Shown here: in pieces, positions 19,775 through 29,368 of the stretch
Numbering within the stretch: position 1 is the first letter of the stretch
Layout of the letters: each line of letters starts with the position of its first letter
Assembly: GCA_003021085.1 (NCBI GenBank)
Contig: PXRE01000001.1
Coordinates: 62,001 to 126,000 of the forward strand
Length of the DNA stretch: 64,000 bases
From: Halobacteriales archaeon QS_1_68_20
Lineage (GTDB): Archaea; Halobacteriota; Halobacteria; Halobacteriales; PXRE01
Direction: 5' to 3'
The notes under the pieces: generated by a model
The model's input: the letters and a program-made list of their open reading frames with translations, nothing else
Told to the model about the DNA's origin: nothing
The model's database searches: none
Translations under genes and position numbers: made by a program

Positions 19775-20803
19775 ATGACCGTCGAGGTAGCGGGGACTAT
19801 CCTCCGGGGTCGGGAGTTCGATCCCGTGGAGGGCCGCGTCGTGGTGGAGGATGGTGAAATCACGGCAATCGAGGAGGAGTCAGTCGAGAGCGACCGGATC
19901 GTACTTCCGGCGTTCGTCAACGCCCACACCCACATCGGGGACTCCATCGCCAAGGAGGCCGGGGCCGGCCTGCGGCTGGAGGAACTGGTCGCGCCGCCGG
20001 ACGGCCTCAAGCACCGCCTCCTCCGGCAGGCCGACCGCGAGGACCTCGTCGCCGGGATGGCCCGCTCGCTGCGGTTCATGCGCGAGACGGGCACAGGTGC
20101 CTTCATCGAGTTCCGAGAGGGCGGCGTCGAGGGCGTCGAGATCATCGAGGACGCGCTGGAGGGCGTCGATATCGAGGGCGTGATCCTCGGCCGCGAGACA
20201 GTCGACGCCATGAAAATCGCGGACGGGTTCGGCGCCAGCGGCGCCAACGACGCCGACTTCGCCGCCGAGCGCGAGGCAACGAGGGATGCCGGAAAGCTGT
20301 TCGGCATCCACGCGGGCGAGGTGGACGACTCGGACGTCGAACCCGCGATGGACCTCGATCCTGACTTCCTCGTCCACATGGTCCACGCGACGGAGGGGCA
20401 CCTCGACCGCGTGGAGCGCGAGGAGGTCCCGGTCGTCGTCTGCCCGCGGTCGAACCTGGTCACGGACGTCGGGTTCCCGCCAATCGAGGAGTTGGCCGAG
20501 CGCACGACCGTCGCGCTGGGCACGGACAACGTGTTCCTGAACAGCCCGTCGATGTTCCGCGAACTGGAGTTCGCGGCGAAACTGACGGACTTGGGGGACC
20601 GCGAACTGCTCCGGATGGCCACGGTCGCGGGGGCCGACATCGCGGGGCTGAACTGCGGCGTGATCGAGCCCGGCCGCGACGGTCGGTTGCTCGTGCTGGA
20701 CGGCGATTCTCACAACCTGACCGGGACCCAGGACGTCGTGCGGTCGGTCGTGCAACGAGCTGGAGTCTCAGATGTGGTGGGGATGATAAGCTACAACGAT
20801 TGA
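19775..20803 (+). CDS. Amidohydrolase family protein (TRZ/ATZ-like)
   Basis: 342 residues from ATG 19775. A composite beta-sandwich N-terminus (VEVAGTILRGREFDPVEGRV) leads into a metal-dependent TIM barrel. Metal ligands visible: LPAFVNAHTHIGDS (HxH), LFGIHAGEVDD (third His), LVHMVHATEGHLD (fourth His), and VALGTDNVFLNSP supplying the aspartate. The C-terminus returns to the sandwich (CGVIEPGRDGRLLVLDGD). The family deaminates or hydrolyses purine, triazine or related rings. The substrate is unknown here. It stands alone, with an AT-rich intergenic patch downstream. Confidence 0.9.
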   Translation: MTVEVAGTILRGREFDPVEGRVVVEDGEITAIEEESVESDRIVLPAFVNAHTHIGDSIAKEAGAGLRLEELVAPPDGLKHRLLRQADREDLVAGMARSLRFMRETGTGAFIEFREGGVEGVEIIEDALEGVDIEGVILGRETVDAMKIADGFGASGANDADFAAEREATRDAGKLFGIHAGEVDDSDVEPAMDLDPDFLVHMVHATEGHLDRVEREEVPVVVCPRSNLVTDVGFPPIEELAERTTVALGTDNVFLNSPSMFRELEFAAKLTDLGDRELLRMATVAGADIAGLNCGVIEPGRDGRLLVLDGDSHNLTGTQDVVRSVVQRAGVSDVVGMISYND

Positions 20804-21106
20804 ATTATTTTATCCGATTTCGTTTTGTATATTAACTTGATATTTCAGAGGGATCGTATAAAACAGCATTTAGCTCATTGAGAAGCTCTTCTCCAGTTGG
20901 GCCTGCGGACCTCCGGTTACTGCAACCGTTTTGAGGAACTTTCGACGTTGGAAGTTACCCTTTGTATTCCCTTCTTCCGCTGAGAGGTCTCGTCCCATTG
21001 CGAACATATTTTCTTTCATTTTGGTATTATATCTAATGTCCAATTTACAAATGGTCCGGGTATTGGAGGAGAAAGTATTTATGCCCCCTGGAGATGATTC
21101 GTTCCC
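20804..21106. other. AT-rich intergenic patch
   Basis: About 300 bp clearly lower in GC than the surrounding chromosome, with several TATA-like runs (TTATTTTATCC, TGTATATTAAC, CGTATAAAAC). No open frame looks coding. The low-GC character continues into the first 100 codons of the lipoprotein gene that follows. Confidence 0.6.
21076..21082 (+). promoter_or_regulatory. TATA box for lipoprotein gene
   Basis: TATTTAT centred 28 bp before ATG 21107, preceded by GAAAG; typical haloarchaeal promoter spacing for a leaderless mRNA. Confidence 0.55.
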
Positions 21107-22149
21107 ATGCGCCGTCGTGCGATCCTCGCAAGTCTCACTGCCCTCCTAGCCGGCTGTACCGGAAGTGAGGATGGTTCAATGAAGAAGCCATCTACTCCGC
21201 AAACACCGACAAGCACGCGGACGAAAACACCATCACCGACAAACTCATCGACACCCGACGAAACACCGACCCCTCCATGGGCTGAATACGAGCTCCTTGA
21301 ACTCGACCGTCCGTCTCTATCCGAGAGTAGTGTTTTGGGGCGGCTAGACACTCACAACTGTACAGAACTAGAAAACAGAGAAGTTGTCTGTCCTAGTGAT
21401 GAGGCCCGGCTGAGCGTTTCGATTAGCACAAGTACCATCTCACTTCCCAGCGGGGAAATCGAACTCTCCGTCCGAAACGACGCCGACGAACACTTCTTCT
21501 GGAACGTCGCGTCCTGGGAAGTGGCGAAGTACGACGGGAAATCCTGGCGAAAACTGGCGCCGATCCGATGGACGAAAAGCCTGGACAGACTCGAACCAGG
21601 AAGCTCGCACGACTACTCGATCAGCGTCGACGACACGACGTTCGAAGACGTGCCGCTGAGCGTCGACGAGGAGATGGCCACGTTCCACGGACTCGGACCC
21701 GGCGTCTACGGGTTCGTCAACGACTCGGGGACTTCGGCACCGACCAGGAGAACACGATTCCGTTCGGCGCGCTGTTCGGCGTGACCGGCCGCGCCCCGCC
21801 GCTTGAACCCACCGACGCCATCGAAGAAATCGAGCGGCAGGGTTCCGAACTCCACGTCGAGTCGGACCCGGGCCAGTTCGAGGAACGCGAACTCGTCATC
21901 ACGCGCGCCGATAAAGCCGAGGTGGGACTGCTCCCGGAACACGTGCGACTCGTGGAGGGCCTGCGGAACACGGTCCCGTTCCTGGCGAGCGACGGGATCG
22001 AAACGATTCGGTACCGGACGGCCGCTCCCAGGTACCACACGGCGCGGAACTACGTCGAGATGTTGGCCTCCGACGCAGGGTTACCACCACGAGAACCGAC
22101 CACCTTCGGAATCGCGGACGTAGCCTTCCAGGTCGACCTGACCGACTAG
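21107..22149 (+). pseudogene. Secreted lipoprotein gene with a frameshift
   Basis: ATG 21107 encodes a lipoprotein signal (MRRRAILASLTALLAGC, lipobox LAGC with the Cys at 17), then a Thr/Ser/Pro-rich linker and a beta-rich region (LPSGEIELSVRNDADEHFFWN). After ...GPGVYGFVND near 21723 the frame turns to an arginine-rich nonsense tail. The expected continuation (LGDFGTDQENTIPFGALFGV through FQVDLTD, stop 22149) is one frame over. Reading GACCTC instead of GACTC restores it, so a single C appears missing. The intact product would be about 347 residues. It resembles cell-surface lipoproteins of haloarchaea, with no known function. The first third has lower GC than the rest. Confidence 0.75.
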
Positions 22150-22249
22150 GCCGGTCGACGGTCGGAATTGAGGCGTATGGGACCAACGAGCGCCGACGCC
22201 GCCACCAACAGTTAAGACCGCACGCCGGCAACCGTGAGGGTAGGTAGCA

Positions 22250-22729
22250 ATGTACGGGCGGATCCTCGTGCCGACGGACGGATCGCCGGAGGTCGAGCGG
22301 GCCGTCGACCACGCCGTCGACCTCGCGGCGGCCCACGGGGCCACCGTCCACGCGGTCTACGTCGTCAACACGGCCAGTTACACGACCCTGCCGATGGAGT
22401 CCGCCTGGGAAGGCGTCGGCGAGATGCTCCGGGAGGACGGCGAGGCCGCCCTCCAGCGCGTCCGCGAGAAGGCCGCGACTGCCGGCGTCGACGCGGAGAC
22501 CCGCCTCGTCGAGGGGTCGCCCAGCCGCGAAATCGTCCGCTACGCCGAGAACGAGAACTGCGACCTCGTCGTCATGGGAACCCACGGAAGGGGCGGTATC
22601 GACCGCCTGCTCCTGGGGAGCGTCGCCGAGCGCGTCGTCCGGTCCTCGAAGGTCCCCGTGCTGACCGTCAGGGTCGGTGACGCGGGACTGGAGGCAGAGC
22701 GGGAGACGCCCGAGGCCGCACAGGAGTGA
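22250..22729 (+). CDS. Universal stress protein (UspA family)
   Basis: 159 residues, one Usp domain of the ATP-binding type: ILVPTDGSPEVERAVDHA at the start (adenine/ribose contact), and GTHGRGGIDRLLLGSVAERV at about residues 112-131. The latter carries the Gly-x2-Gly-x9-Gly-Ser phosphate-binding pattern. A 20-residue acidic tail follows. A TATA-like TTAAG lies about 36 bp upstream. It is separate from its neighbours; a second Usp gene is at 52196-52636. Confidence 0.95.
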   Translation: MYGRILVPTDGSPEVERAVDHAVDLAAAHGATVHAVYVVNTASYTTLPMESAWEGVGEMLREDGEAALQRVREKAATAGVDAETRLVEGSPSREIVRYAENENCDLVVMGTHGRGGIDRLLLGSVAERVVRSSKVPVLTVRVGDAGLEAERETPEAAQE

Positions 22730-22751
22730 CGAGAACGCGACTTGATCGGTT

Positions 22752-23702
22752 TCAGGACTCCCCTATCTCTCCGTCTACCGGCCGCAAGTGCTCACAGTCC
22801 CCCGCATCGACGACGACCGCACCGTCCTCCGTCTCGACGACCAGACTCCCGGGATGCTCGATTCGAACTGCCTCTCCAATCACAGTCCCGGCCGGCGTCT
22901 CGACGCGAACCTCCCTTCCTAGAGTTCCGGCGTACTCCCGCCACGAGTCCAGAATAGCCTCTGGCCGACCCCGCAACTCGTCGAACTCCTCCAGCAGGCG
23001 CTGGACGAACACCCGCCGAGTAACGTCGCCGACCTGCTCGCGGATGCTGGTTCCGCCGTCCGGGAGGTCCGCCGGGTCGACGTTTGCGTTCACGCCGATG
23101 CCGACGACGACGCGCTGGTCGTCGCCGTCTCCCTCCAGTTCGGTGAGGATGCCGGCCAGTTTCAACTCTCCGCCCTCGGCTGGCACCAGCACGTCGTTGG
23201 GCCACTTGATCCGGGCGTTGACGCCCGCCTCGCGGGCGCCCCGGGTCGTCGCCACAGCGGCCGCCAGCGTCACCAGCGGCAACTCCGAGGCCGGCAGGTC
23301 GGGCCGGAGGACCAGCGAGAGCCACACCCCGCCCGGCGGCGAGGCCCACTCGCGGTCGAGGCGGCCGCGGCCGCCGGTCTGGCGGTCCGTGAGGACGGCG
23401 ACGTCCGCGCGGCCCTCGGCCGCCAGTTCGCGGGCGCGGTCGTTGGTGCTCGCAATCGACTCGTGGTACTCCACCTCGAATGGGGCGTCCAGGCCGAACT
23501 GGACGGCGAGGCCGCCGAACTCGGGGACAGAGACCAGGCGGTAGCCGTCGTCGCCGCTCTCGACCTCGAAACCGGCCTGCCGGAGCGCGTCGACGTGGTT
23601 CCACACCGCGGCCCGCGAGATTTCGAGTTCGTCGGCCAGCGCGGGCCCGGCGACCGGCCCGTCAGCGATGGCGACCAGTACGGCCCGCCGGGTGTCGTTC
23701 AT
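22752..23702 (-). CDS. birA: Biotin-[acetyl-CoA-carboxylase] ligase / repressor BirA
   Basis: 316 residues from ATG 23702; longer open frames upstream are non-homologous. Residues 1-60 form a winged helix-turn-helix (GPALADELEISRAAVWNHVD), so it may also be a biotin-responsive repressor. The ligase domain follows, with GGRGRLDREWASPPGG (biotinyl-AMP loop), ARIKWPNDVLV and GIGVNANVDPADLPDG. A C-terminal SH3-like domain (AGTVIGEAVRIEHPGSLVVE) completes the long type. Its probable substrate, the BCCP-containing PccA, is encoded 0.8 kb away. The promoter TATTTATT is shared with the divergent methyltransferase gene. Confidence 0.95.
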   Translation of the reverse strand: MNDTRRAVLVAIADGPVAGPALADELEISRAAVWNHVDALRQAGFEVESGDDGYRLVSVPEFGGLAVQFGLDAPFEVEYHESIASTNDRARELAAEGRADVAVLTDRQTGGRGRLDREWASPPGGVWLSLVLRPDLPASELPLVTLAAAVATTRGAREAGVNARIKWPNDVLVPAEGGELKLAGILTELEGDGDDQRVVVGIGVNANVDPADLPDGGTSIREQVGDVTRRVFVQRLLEEFDELRGRPEAILDSWREYAGTLGREVRVETPAGTVIGEAVRIEHPGSLVVETEDGAVVVDAGDCEHLRPVDGEIGES

Positions 23703-23727
23703 ACGGCCCCGTTGGACCGTCGACCGC

Positions 23728-23735
23728 AATAAATA
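23728..23735. promoter_or_regulatory. Bidirectional TATA element between birA and methyltransferase
   Basis: AATAAATA on the plus strand, TATTTATT on the minus. Its centre is 29 bp from the birA ATG (23702) and about 31 bp from GTG 23763 of the methyltransferase, so one element could serve both leaderless starts. BirA-type wHTH autoregulation would act here (inference). Confidence 0.5.
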
Positions 23736-23762
23736 CCCGTGGACGGCTCCGGGGGAAGGTCC

Positions 23763-24530
23763 GTGGACGGGTTCGGGGGAACGTTCACGTGGTCTGGCGG
23801 CCCGACCGACCACACCGACGACGTCCCGGAGACTGTCCAGACCGCAATCGTCGACGTACCGGTCGACGGAGCGACCTGCCTTGAGGCCGGTGCCGGAGCG
23901 GGCAACACGTCGCGTGCCCTCGCGGCGGCCGGAGCGGAGCGCGTTTACGCGATTACGAACGATCCCGACCACGCCGACACAACCCGAGAACGGGGAGACG
24001 AGTGCGTCGCGGTCCTGACCGGGGACCTCCGGGCGACGCCGCTTCCGGACGAAAGCGTGAACCTGATCAGCGCCCACGCGCTGTTCGGCGTCGTCTCGCC
24101 CGCCGAACTCGGGGGCATTCTCCGGGAGCTCTCCCGTGTAGCGAAACCCGACGCCCACCCCGTCGTCGACGACTACGATCCGCTCCCGGACGACGCCGCC
24201 CCCGTCGCGGACCTGTTCGCCGTCGAGAACGCGGCGTCCGAACTGGCCAGCGGCGAGCGGGCACTGGAGTTCTACCCCGAAGGGTTCGTTCGACGACTCC
24301 TCGACGGGTACGGCCGGACGCCGATCCGGTCAGAGACGTTACTGGACCCGGTTCCCTGGACCCCGAAGTTACTCGACGCCCACGCGGACCTCGCCAGGGA
24401 AGCGGCGGCCGACCTCCCGGAGGGACTGGACGAGGCGCTCACCGAACGACTGGACGACCTGGCGGAACAGACGCCGGAAGGAGGCGTCGACGCCGGTCGG
24501 ATGTACAGCGTCGCGTTCAGGCGAGAATAG
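23763..24530 (+). CDS. SAM-dependent methyltransferase (class I)
   Basis: 255 residues from GTG 23763. An in-frame GTG at 23739 is open, but it is too close to the TATA element at 23728-23735. Motif I is CLEAGAGAGNTSRAL, the acidic loop is in ITNDPDHAD, motif post-I is LTGDLRATPLPDESVNLI (the D-x-PxxxxSxD pattern), and HALFGVVSPAELGGILREL follows. The C-terminal half is helical and acidic. The substrate is unknown. It is divergent from birA and convergent with pccA. Confidence 0.85.
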   Translation: MDGFGGTFTWSGGPTDHTDDVPETVQTAIVDVPVDGATCLEAGAGAGNTSRALAAAGAERVYAITNDPDHADTTRERGDECVAVLTGDLRATPLPDESVNLISAHALFGVVSPAELGGILRELSRVAKPDAHPVVDDYDPLPDDAAPVADLFAVENAASELASGERALEFYPEGFVRRLLDGYGRTPIRSETLLDPVPWTPKLLDAHADLAREAAADLPEGLDEALTERLDDLAEQTPEGGVDAGRMYSVAFRRE

Positions 24531-24539
24531 CCCGGTCGG

Positions 24540-26411
24540 TCACTCCAGCACGATCAGCACGTCGCCCATGTCGACGCTGTCGCCCTCGCCGACGGCGACC
24601 TGGGTGACGGTACCGCCGCGGTCGACGGTCACGTCGTTCTCCATCTTCATCGCCTCCAGCACACAGACCACGTCGCCCGGGGAGACCTCGTCGCCCTCGT
24701 CGACGTTCACCTCGAGGATGGTGCCCTGCATCTCCGCGGTGACCTGCTCGCCGTCGGCGGACGCGGCGGCGCTGGATCCACCGCCGGAGCCACCGGAACT
24801 GCCGTCTGCGGACGCGCCGGACGCCCCGGCCGCGCCTGCGGCCCCCGCACCGCCGGCCTGGACGGCACCGTCGCCGCCGACCGGAATCGGGTGTGCGCCG
24901 CGCTCCTCCAGGTTGACATCGAAGCGCTTGCCGTTGACCTCGACGATGAACTCCCGCTCGGTGACCTCCGCGTCGTCCGCCTCGACGGTCTCGGTGCCCC
25001 ACTTCCCCTGGGCCTCCTCGATGCGTTCGTCCTCCAGTTGTTCGTCGAGGTACTTCGTGGTGTGTTTGCCCTCGAGGAACGTCTCGTCGGTGAGCATCAG
25101 GCGGTGGAAGGGGATGATCGTCACGACGCCCTCGAGGTCGTACTCCCGGAGCGCGCGCGCGGAGCGAGCGACGGCCTCCTCGCGGTCGGCGCCGTGGACG
25201 ATCAGTTTGGCGATCATCGAGTCGTAGTCGGTGACGAGTTCGTCTCCCTGCCGGAGCGCGTCGTCCATCCGGACGCCGATGCCGCCCGGCGGGTCGTAGG
25301 TCTGCAAGGACCCGCCCGTGGCGGGCGCGAAGTCGTTGGCCGCGTTCTCGGCGTTGATCCGGAACTCGAAGGCGTGACCCTCCAGTTCGACGTCGTCCTG
25401 CTCGAAGGTCAGTTCCTCGCCGGCCGCGACTCGGATCTGCCACTTGACGATGTCGATGTCGGTCAGTTCCTCGGTGACGGTGTGCTCGACCTGGATCCGG
25501 GTGTTGACCTCGAGGAAGTAGAAGTTCGTGTCGGGGCCGAGCAGGTCGTGGGGGTCGCGGTCGGGGTCCTCCTCGACGAGGAACTCGAAGGTGCCGGCGT
25601 TGTAGTACCCGGCCGCGTCCGCACCCTGGCGGGCGGCCTCGCCGATCTCCTCGCGGAGTTCGTCCGAGAGCGCCGGCGAGGGGCCCTCCTCGATCACCTT
25701 CTGGTGGCGGCGCTGGAGCGAGCAGTCCCGTTCGCCGAGGTGGCGGACGTTGCCGTGTTCGTCCGCGAGGATCTGGACCTCGACGTGGCGGGGGTTCTCC
25801 AGGTACCGTTCCAGGTAGACGTTGGCGTTGTCGAAGTACGCCTCCCCCTCGCGTTTGGCGCTCTCCAGTTCGTCCTCTGCCTCCTCGGGACCGCGGACGA
25901 TCTTCATGCCCTTGCCACCGCCGCCACCTTCGGCTTTGATAGCGACGGGGTAGCCGTGTTCGTCGCCGAACTCCTTGATCTCCTCGGTGGAGTCGACAGG
26001 GTCGGTCCCCCCGGGGACGATGGGGACGCCTGCCTCCCGCATCGTCTTGCGCGCGGAGGTCTTCTCCCCGAGCAGGCGCATCGAGTCCGAGGAGGGACCG
26101 ATCCACTTGATCCCCTCCGTGTTCTCGACCTTCTCGGCGAAGTCGGCGTTCTCCGCGAGGAAGCCGTACCCCGGGTGGATGGCGTCGGCGTCGGCCTTCT
26201 GTGCGGCCTCGATGATCGCCTCTTGGTCGAGATACGAGTCGGCCGCCCGCGCGGGGCCGACGTTGTACGCCTCGTCGGCGTACCGGACGTGGCCCGAGTT
26301 GCTGTCGGCCTCGCTGTACACGGCGACCGTCCGGACGCCCAGTTCTTCGCAGGCCCGCATCACGCGGACCGCGATCTCGCCACGGTTGGCGACGAGAACC
26401 TTTCTGAACAT
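24540..26411 (-). CDS. pccA: Acetyl/propionyl-CoA carboxylase, biotin carboxylase + BCCP subunit
   Basis: 623 residues. The biotin-carboxylase fold comes first ([37 protein letters not shown]; the ATP-grasp glycine loop [28 protein letters not shown]). From about residue 505 comes a low-complexity Ala/Gly/Ser linker, then a biotinyl domain with [10 protein letters not shown], where K589 receives biotin. This is the alpha subunit of the haloarchaeal acyl-CoA carboxylase. PccB and PccX are encoded 6.5-8 kb downstream in the same orientation. It serves propionyl-CoA and odd-chain metabolism (methylmalonyl pathway) and, in some haloarchaea, also acetyl-CoA. A TATA-like AAAGTAAGG lies about 30 bp before ATG 26411. 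Confidence 0.96.
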   Translation of the reverse strand: MFRKVLVANRGEIAVRVMRACEELGVRTVAVYSEADSNSGHVRYADEAYNVGPARAADSYLDQEAIIEAAQKADADAIHPGYGFLAENADFAEKVENTEGIKWIGPSSDSMRLLGEKTSARKTMREAGVPIVPGGTDPVDSTEEIKEFGDEHGYPVAIKAEGGGGGKGMKIVRGPEEAEDELESAKREGEAYFDNANVYLERYLENPRHVEVQILADEHGNVRHLGERDCSLQRRHQKVIEEGPSPALSDELREEIGEAARQGADAAGYYNAGTFEFLVEEDPDRDPHDLLGPDTNFYFLEVNTRIQVEHTVTEELTDIDIVKWQIRVAAGEELTFEQDDVELEGHAFEFRINAENAANDFAPATGGSLQTYDPPGGIGVRMDDALRQGDELVTDYDSMIAKLIVHGADREEAVARSARALREYDLEGVVTIIPFHRLMLTDETFLEGKHTTKYLDEQLEDERIEEAQGKWGTETVEADDAEVTEREFIVEVNGKRFDVNLEERGAHPIPVGGDGAVQAGGAGAAGAAGASGASADGSSGGSGGGSSAAASADGEQVTAEMQGTILEVNVDEGDEVSPGDVVCVLEAMKMENDVTVDRGGTVTQVAVGEGDSVDMGDVLIVLE

Positions 26412-26607
26412 TCTTGCTCGGACAAACTCTCAGAAGGTACCTTACTTTGTCGGTCTTTGTTGGCGCCGGGAGGGGTCGGCCCCCCGTAACCAGCGACCGA
26501 ACCGGGTGACCCTCGCCGATCCCGGCGCAGTATGATTTCACTGACCTATGATTTATTATCTCACATAATTACCATAACACGTATATCTGAAGTAGCGTTG
26601 CAATACG

Positions 26608-27485
26608 ATGGTAAACAGACGGACTCTACTCAGAGGGTTCGGTGCATCGCTTGCGCTCGGCGGTTTCGGGGCGGTGATCGGTGCCGCTTCGGGCGGTAAA
26701 CCACGGCCGGTCGGGACGGGCCCGCCAGACAACGAGGAGCGACTCCCGATCTACGCCACCGGCAGGATGCACTACCGCTACGAGCGCGTCGACGACGGGG
26801 CCTACCGGTACGAGGCCACGTTCCGGAGCGACGACCTGGCGGCGCGGTACGGCGACCCCCAGTTCGCCTTCGAGGCAGAAATCGTCCCCGAGGCGGCGGT
26901 CCCTGCTCGGGTGCGGGCGTCCGGCCGGTCGACCCTGGTTACCGACGCACGACGAATCGTCGGTACGGACGCCGAACACGCCACCGCGGAGGCGGCGATC
27001 ACCCAGCAGGACGACGTCGGGGCCGCGTCCGCGCTCCCCGACAACGTCCCGCTGTACCACTACGAAAGCGAGGACGACGCGAGGGAACTGAAAGACCGGA
27101 AGGCGCCCATCAACCTCGGGTGGGACGTCGGCATCGACACCGTCCAGGCGACCATGGAGTCGGGCGGCGACGGCGGTGACCCGTGGACCAACCCCGGCGT
27201 CCCTTCCACCGGCGAGCGCTACATCAACGACGACGGTGAGGTGGTCGCCAACGAAGCGGAGGTCCAGCGGGACGGCGACGAGGGCTGTGGGTGGTACCTC
27301 CCAGACAACTACAGCAGTACCACGTCCGGTTGTACGACTACACCAACGCCGAGGCGGGCGTGAACTGCATCGGCCAGGCCCACCGGGACCCCTGGGACCA
27401 CAACCAGACCGGGAGCGATCAGCCCTGCGTCACGGAACTCCGTCCGAGCCGCCGACGCCCGGCCCACCGACGACGCGCTCCATGA
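26608..27485 (+). pseudogene. Tat-exported protein, frameshifted and probably 3'-truncated
   Basis: ATG 26608 is preceded by GTATATC (26581-26587), a good leaderless promoter. The N-terminus NRRTLLRGFGASLALGGFGAV is a twin-arginine signal. The body has no family I can name. After GCGWYLPDNYSS the frame changes to a nonsense tail; the plausible continuation (QYHVRLYDYTNAEAGVNCIG, then HRDPWDHNQTG) is one frame over, as if one base were missing near 27310. That frame then turns arginine-rich and stops at 27485, antisense to the end of the bat-like pseudogene. The original C-terminus therefore seems lost at a junction near 27420. Confidence 0.65.
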
Positions 27486-27948
27486 CGTTCGCCTCCGCGC
27501 GCTGGAGGAGGTTCGACGCCGTGCTCGGCGCGCAGTCGAGTTCGTCCGCGACGTCTCCGAGACTCGCTTCCCGGGGCGTCCGGTACTACCCCGTCTCGAC
27601 GGCGACGCTGACGGCTTCCTGCTGGCGGTCCGTGAACGCCGCCCGGAACTCCCGGTCGGACGGCCGGGTCCGCCGGGAGACGTAGACGAAAAACGAGTCC
27701 TCGTCGACGCGGGTGAGGTCGTACCGCCTGACCGACTCCGCCGCGTCCATGGCCGCCCGGTAGGGTTCGAGGTCGGCGACGGCGTAGTACAGTTCGTACT
27801 CGACCGGTTCCTCGAGGAGCAGGTTCCAGGCCACCAGTTCCTCGTACTCGACGACGTCGCTCTCCCGGACGAACTCCTGCATCTCGTGGAGCATCCGATT
27901 GGGTTCCCGGAGGCGAACGTCCAGGTAGCGCGCGCCCGGTCGTTCCAC
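27430..27948 (-). pseudogene. Bacterio-opsin activator-type HTH regulator with in-frame amber codon
   Basis: From GTG 27948 the frame reads RYLDVRLREPNRMLHEMQEF, the N-terminal module of the HTH_10 (Bat-like) regulators, through FTDRQQEAVSVAVETG, where TAG (27586-27588) interrupts. The same frame continues with the C-terminal HTH (YRTPREASLGDVADELDCAP, then STASNLLQRAE) to TGA 27430. Relatives have Tyr-Tyr where this gene has stop-Tyr, so TAC to TAG is the simplest change. The first reading product would be about 120 residues and lack the DNA-binding helix. A TATA-like GATACTAGG lies about 27 bp before the GTG. It is divergent from the membrane methyltransferase gene. Confidence 0.75.
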
Positions 27949-28015
27949 CGCCGCACGTAAATGGCCTAGTATCAGCGACGGAAGGGGCTTGGAATCGGCG
28001 GCCCGTCGTTCGGAC

Positions 28016-28606
28016 ATGGAGGTACTCTGGTTGGCGTTCGGCCTCGGCGTCGCCGTCGGCATCGCGCACCTGACCGGCATCGTGGTGAGCATCGTCACGG
28101 AGTACCGCTACTGGCCGCCCGGCGCGCGCGACCGGCGGTTCTACGCGACCTGGACGTTCTCGAACGCGCTGAACGTCGCCATCCTCGCCGTCGTCGTCCT
28201 GGACTGGAACGGCCTCGGGTTCCCTCGGCCGGAGACGCTGGTTGTCGGCGGCGTCCTGTTCGTCGGCGGGTACGCCGTCGCCATCAAAGGTGGCCGGGAC
28301 CTGGGGTTCGAGCAGACGCTGGGTCTGGAGGGCGAGATGCAGGCAGACGGCCTGTACCGGTACTCGCGGCACCCCCAGTACACCGGGTACGTCGTGGCCA
28401 CCGTGGGAGCCTGGTTGCTCGTGGGGTCGGCCGACGCGACGGTCCTGCTGGGCATCTACCTCTCGTGGTGGCTGACGCTCCCGCTGGCGGAGGAACCCTG
28501 GCTCCGCGAGCAGTACGGCGAGGCCTACGAGCGGTACTGCGAGCGTGTCCCGCGGTTCGTCGACCTGCGGTCGCCGTCGCCACCGGCCGACGATGCTGGT
28601 TACTGA
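28016..28606 (+). CDS. Membrane methyltransferase, isoprenylcysteine-carboxyl/PEMT-like
   Basis: 196 residues from ATG 28016. Four or five hydrophobic helices (MEVLWLAFGLGVAVGIAHL; LNVAILAVVVLDW; VVGGVLFVGGYAVAI; YVVATVGAWLLVG) surround the conserved cytosolic SAM-binding turn LYRYSRHPQYTGY. The C-terminal EEPWLREQYGEAYERYCERV follows. These R-H-P-x-Y/x-x-G and E-E-x-x-L...Y-x-x-Y motifs define the ICMT/PEMT superfamily. Haloarchaeal members are probably lipid or prenyl methyltransferases; no substrate can be given. It lies between two bat-like regulators. Confidence 0.85.
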   Translation: MEVLWLAFGLGVAVGIAHLTGIVVSIVTEYRYWPPGARDRRFYATWTFSNALNVAILAVVVLDWNGLGFPRPETLVVGGVLFVGGYAVAIKGGRDLGFEQTLGLEGEMQADGLYRYSRHPQYTGYVVATVGAWLLVGSADATVLLGIYLSWWLTLPLAEEPWLREQYGEAYERYCERVPRFVDLRSPSPPADDAGY

Positions 28607-28615
28607 TCCACCCGG

Positions 28616-29284
28616 TCACCCGGACGCGCCGCTCACGACGCGGCGCATCACAGCCTCCTCGGCCTTCGAAAGCAGGTTCCACGCCGTGCTGGCCGCGCAG
28701 TCCAGTGCCCCGCCCACGTCTTCGAGGTCCGCGCGTGCAGGCGTGTCGTAATATCCCAATTCGACTGCTGTCTGGACGGCCTCGTACTGGCGCGCGGTGA
28801 GCGCACTCGCCGCGGTCCCGTGCCGGTGGTCGAACTCACCGAGCGTCCGGACCTCGGCGTCCACGTCGCTCGGCAACCCCTTGAGCAACTGCTGGAAACT
28901 GGACGCCTCGCCGACCAGGCTCAGGTGAACGTCACCACTCCCGTCGAAGGCGATGGGGTAGACGACGACGAGTTCCAGGTCCGCGAACGCCTCCCTGAAC
29001 GCCAGGTCCGCCTCCCGGGTTCGCTCGCAGACGAACGAGTAGAAGGTGCCGTCGTCCACGGGACTGGTCCGGACCCACCGGACCGCGTCGATGTCGTCGA
29101 GGGCCTGGCGGTACGGGCCCCGGTTGCCGACCACGTAGAACAGGACGAACTCCACGCCACGGTCCGGGGCCGCCGTCCAGGCCAGCAACTCGCCGTACTG
29201 CACGGCGTCGCCCTCGCGGACGAACTCCTGGACGGGGTGGCGCATCCACCCAGGCTGGCGGAGCGTGAGTTCGCAGTACCGCAT
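28616..29284 (-). CDS. Bacterio-opsin activator-type HTH (HTH_10) regulator
   Basis: 222 residues, intact. The N-terminal domain starts RYCELTLRQPGWMRHPVQEF with the usual FVREGDAVQYGELLAW stretch. The C-terminal HTH has LTARQYEAVQTAVELGYYD, then ARADLEDVGGALDCAAST and AWNLLSKAEEAVM. These single-domain relatives of Bat (bacterio-opsin activator) are common DNA-binding regulators in haloarchaea. Their ligand domain is uncharacterised. TTTTAAG lies about 28 bp upstream of ATG 29284, so the mRNA is leaderless. It is divergent from the P450 gene by 84 bp, making P450 a likely target (inference). Confidence 0.9.
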   Translation of the reverse strand: MRYCELTLRQPGWMRHPVQEFVREGDAVQYGELLAWTAAPDRGVEFVLFYVVGNRGPYRQALDDIDAVRWVRTSPVDDGTFYSFVCERTREADLAFREAFADLELVVVYPIAFDGSGDVHLSLVGEASSFQQLLKGLPSDVDAEVRTLGEFDHRHGTAASALTARQYEAVQTAVELGYYDTPARADLEDVGGALDCAASTAWNLLSKAEEAVMRRVVSGASG

Positions 29285-29368
29285 ACCGGCCCGTCGCGTT
29301 GCCCAGTACTTAAAACGCCTAGACTCTTCGACGGAACTGCTACGGTGCGTCCGCGTGGACGTTCACGT

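Noticed and set aside
20931-21149. 72-codon frame in the AT-rich patch
   Set aside because: No coding-like third-position G/C bias, no homology, and it overlaps the lipoprotein promoter and start.
27586-27588. TAG read as pyrrolysine or another recoded amino acid
   Set aside because: Relatives have tyrosine here, no Pyl machinery is in the window and the simplest reading is a nonsense change or sequence error.
28820-29368. 183-residue N-terminal extension of the P450
   Set aside because: It is antisense to the intact bat-like regulator; the P450 family start (proline-rich segment) fits ATG 29369.
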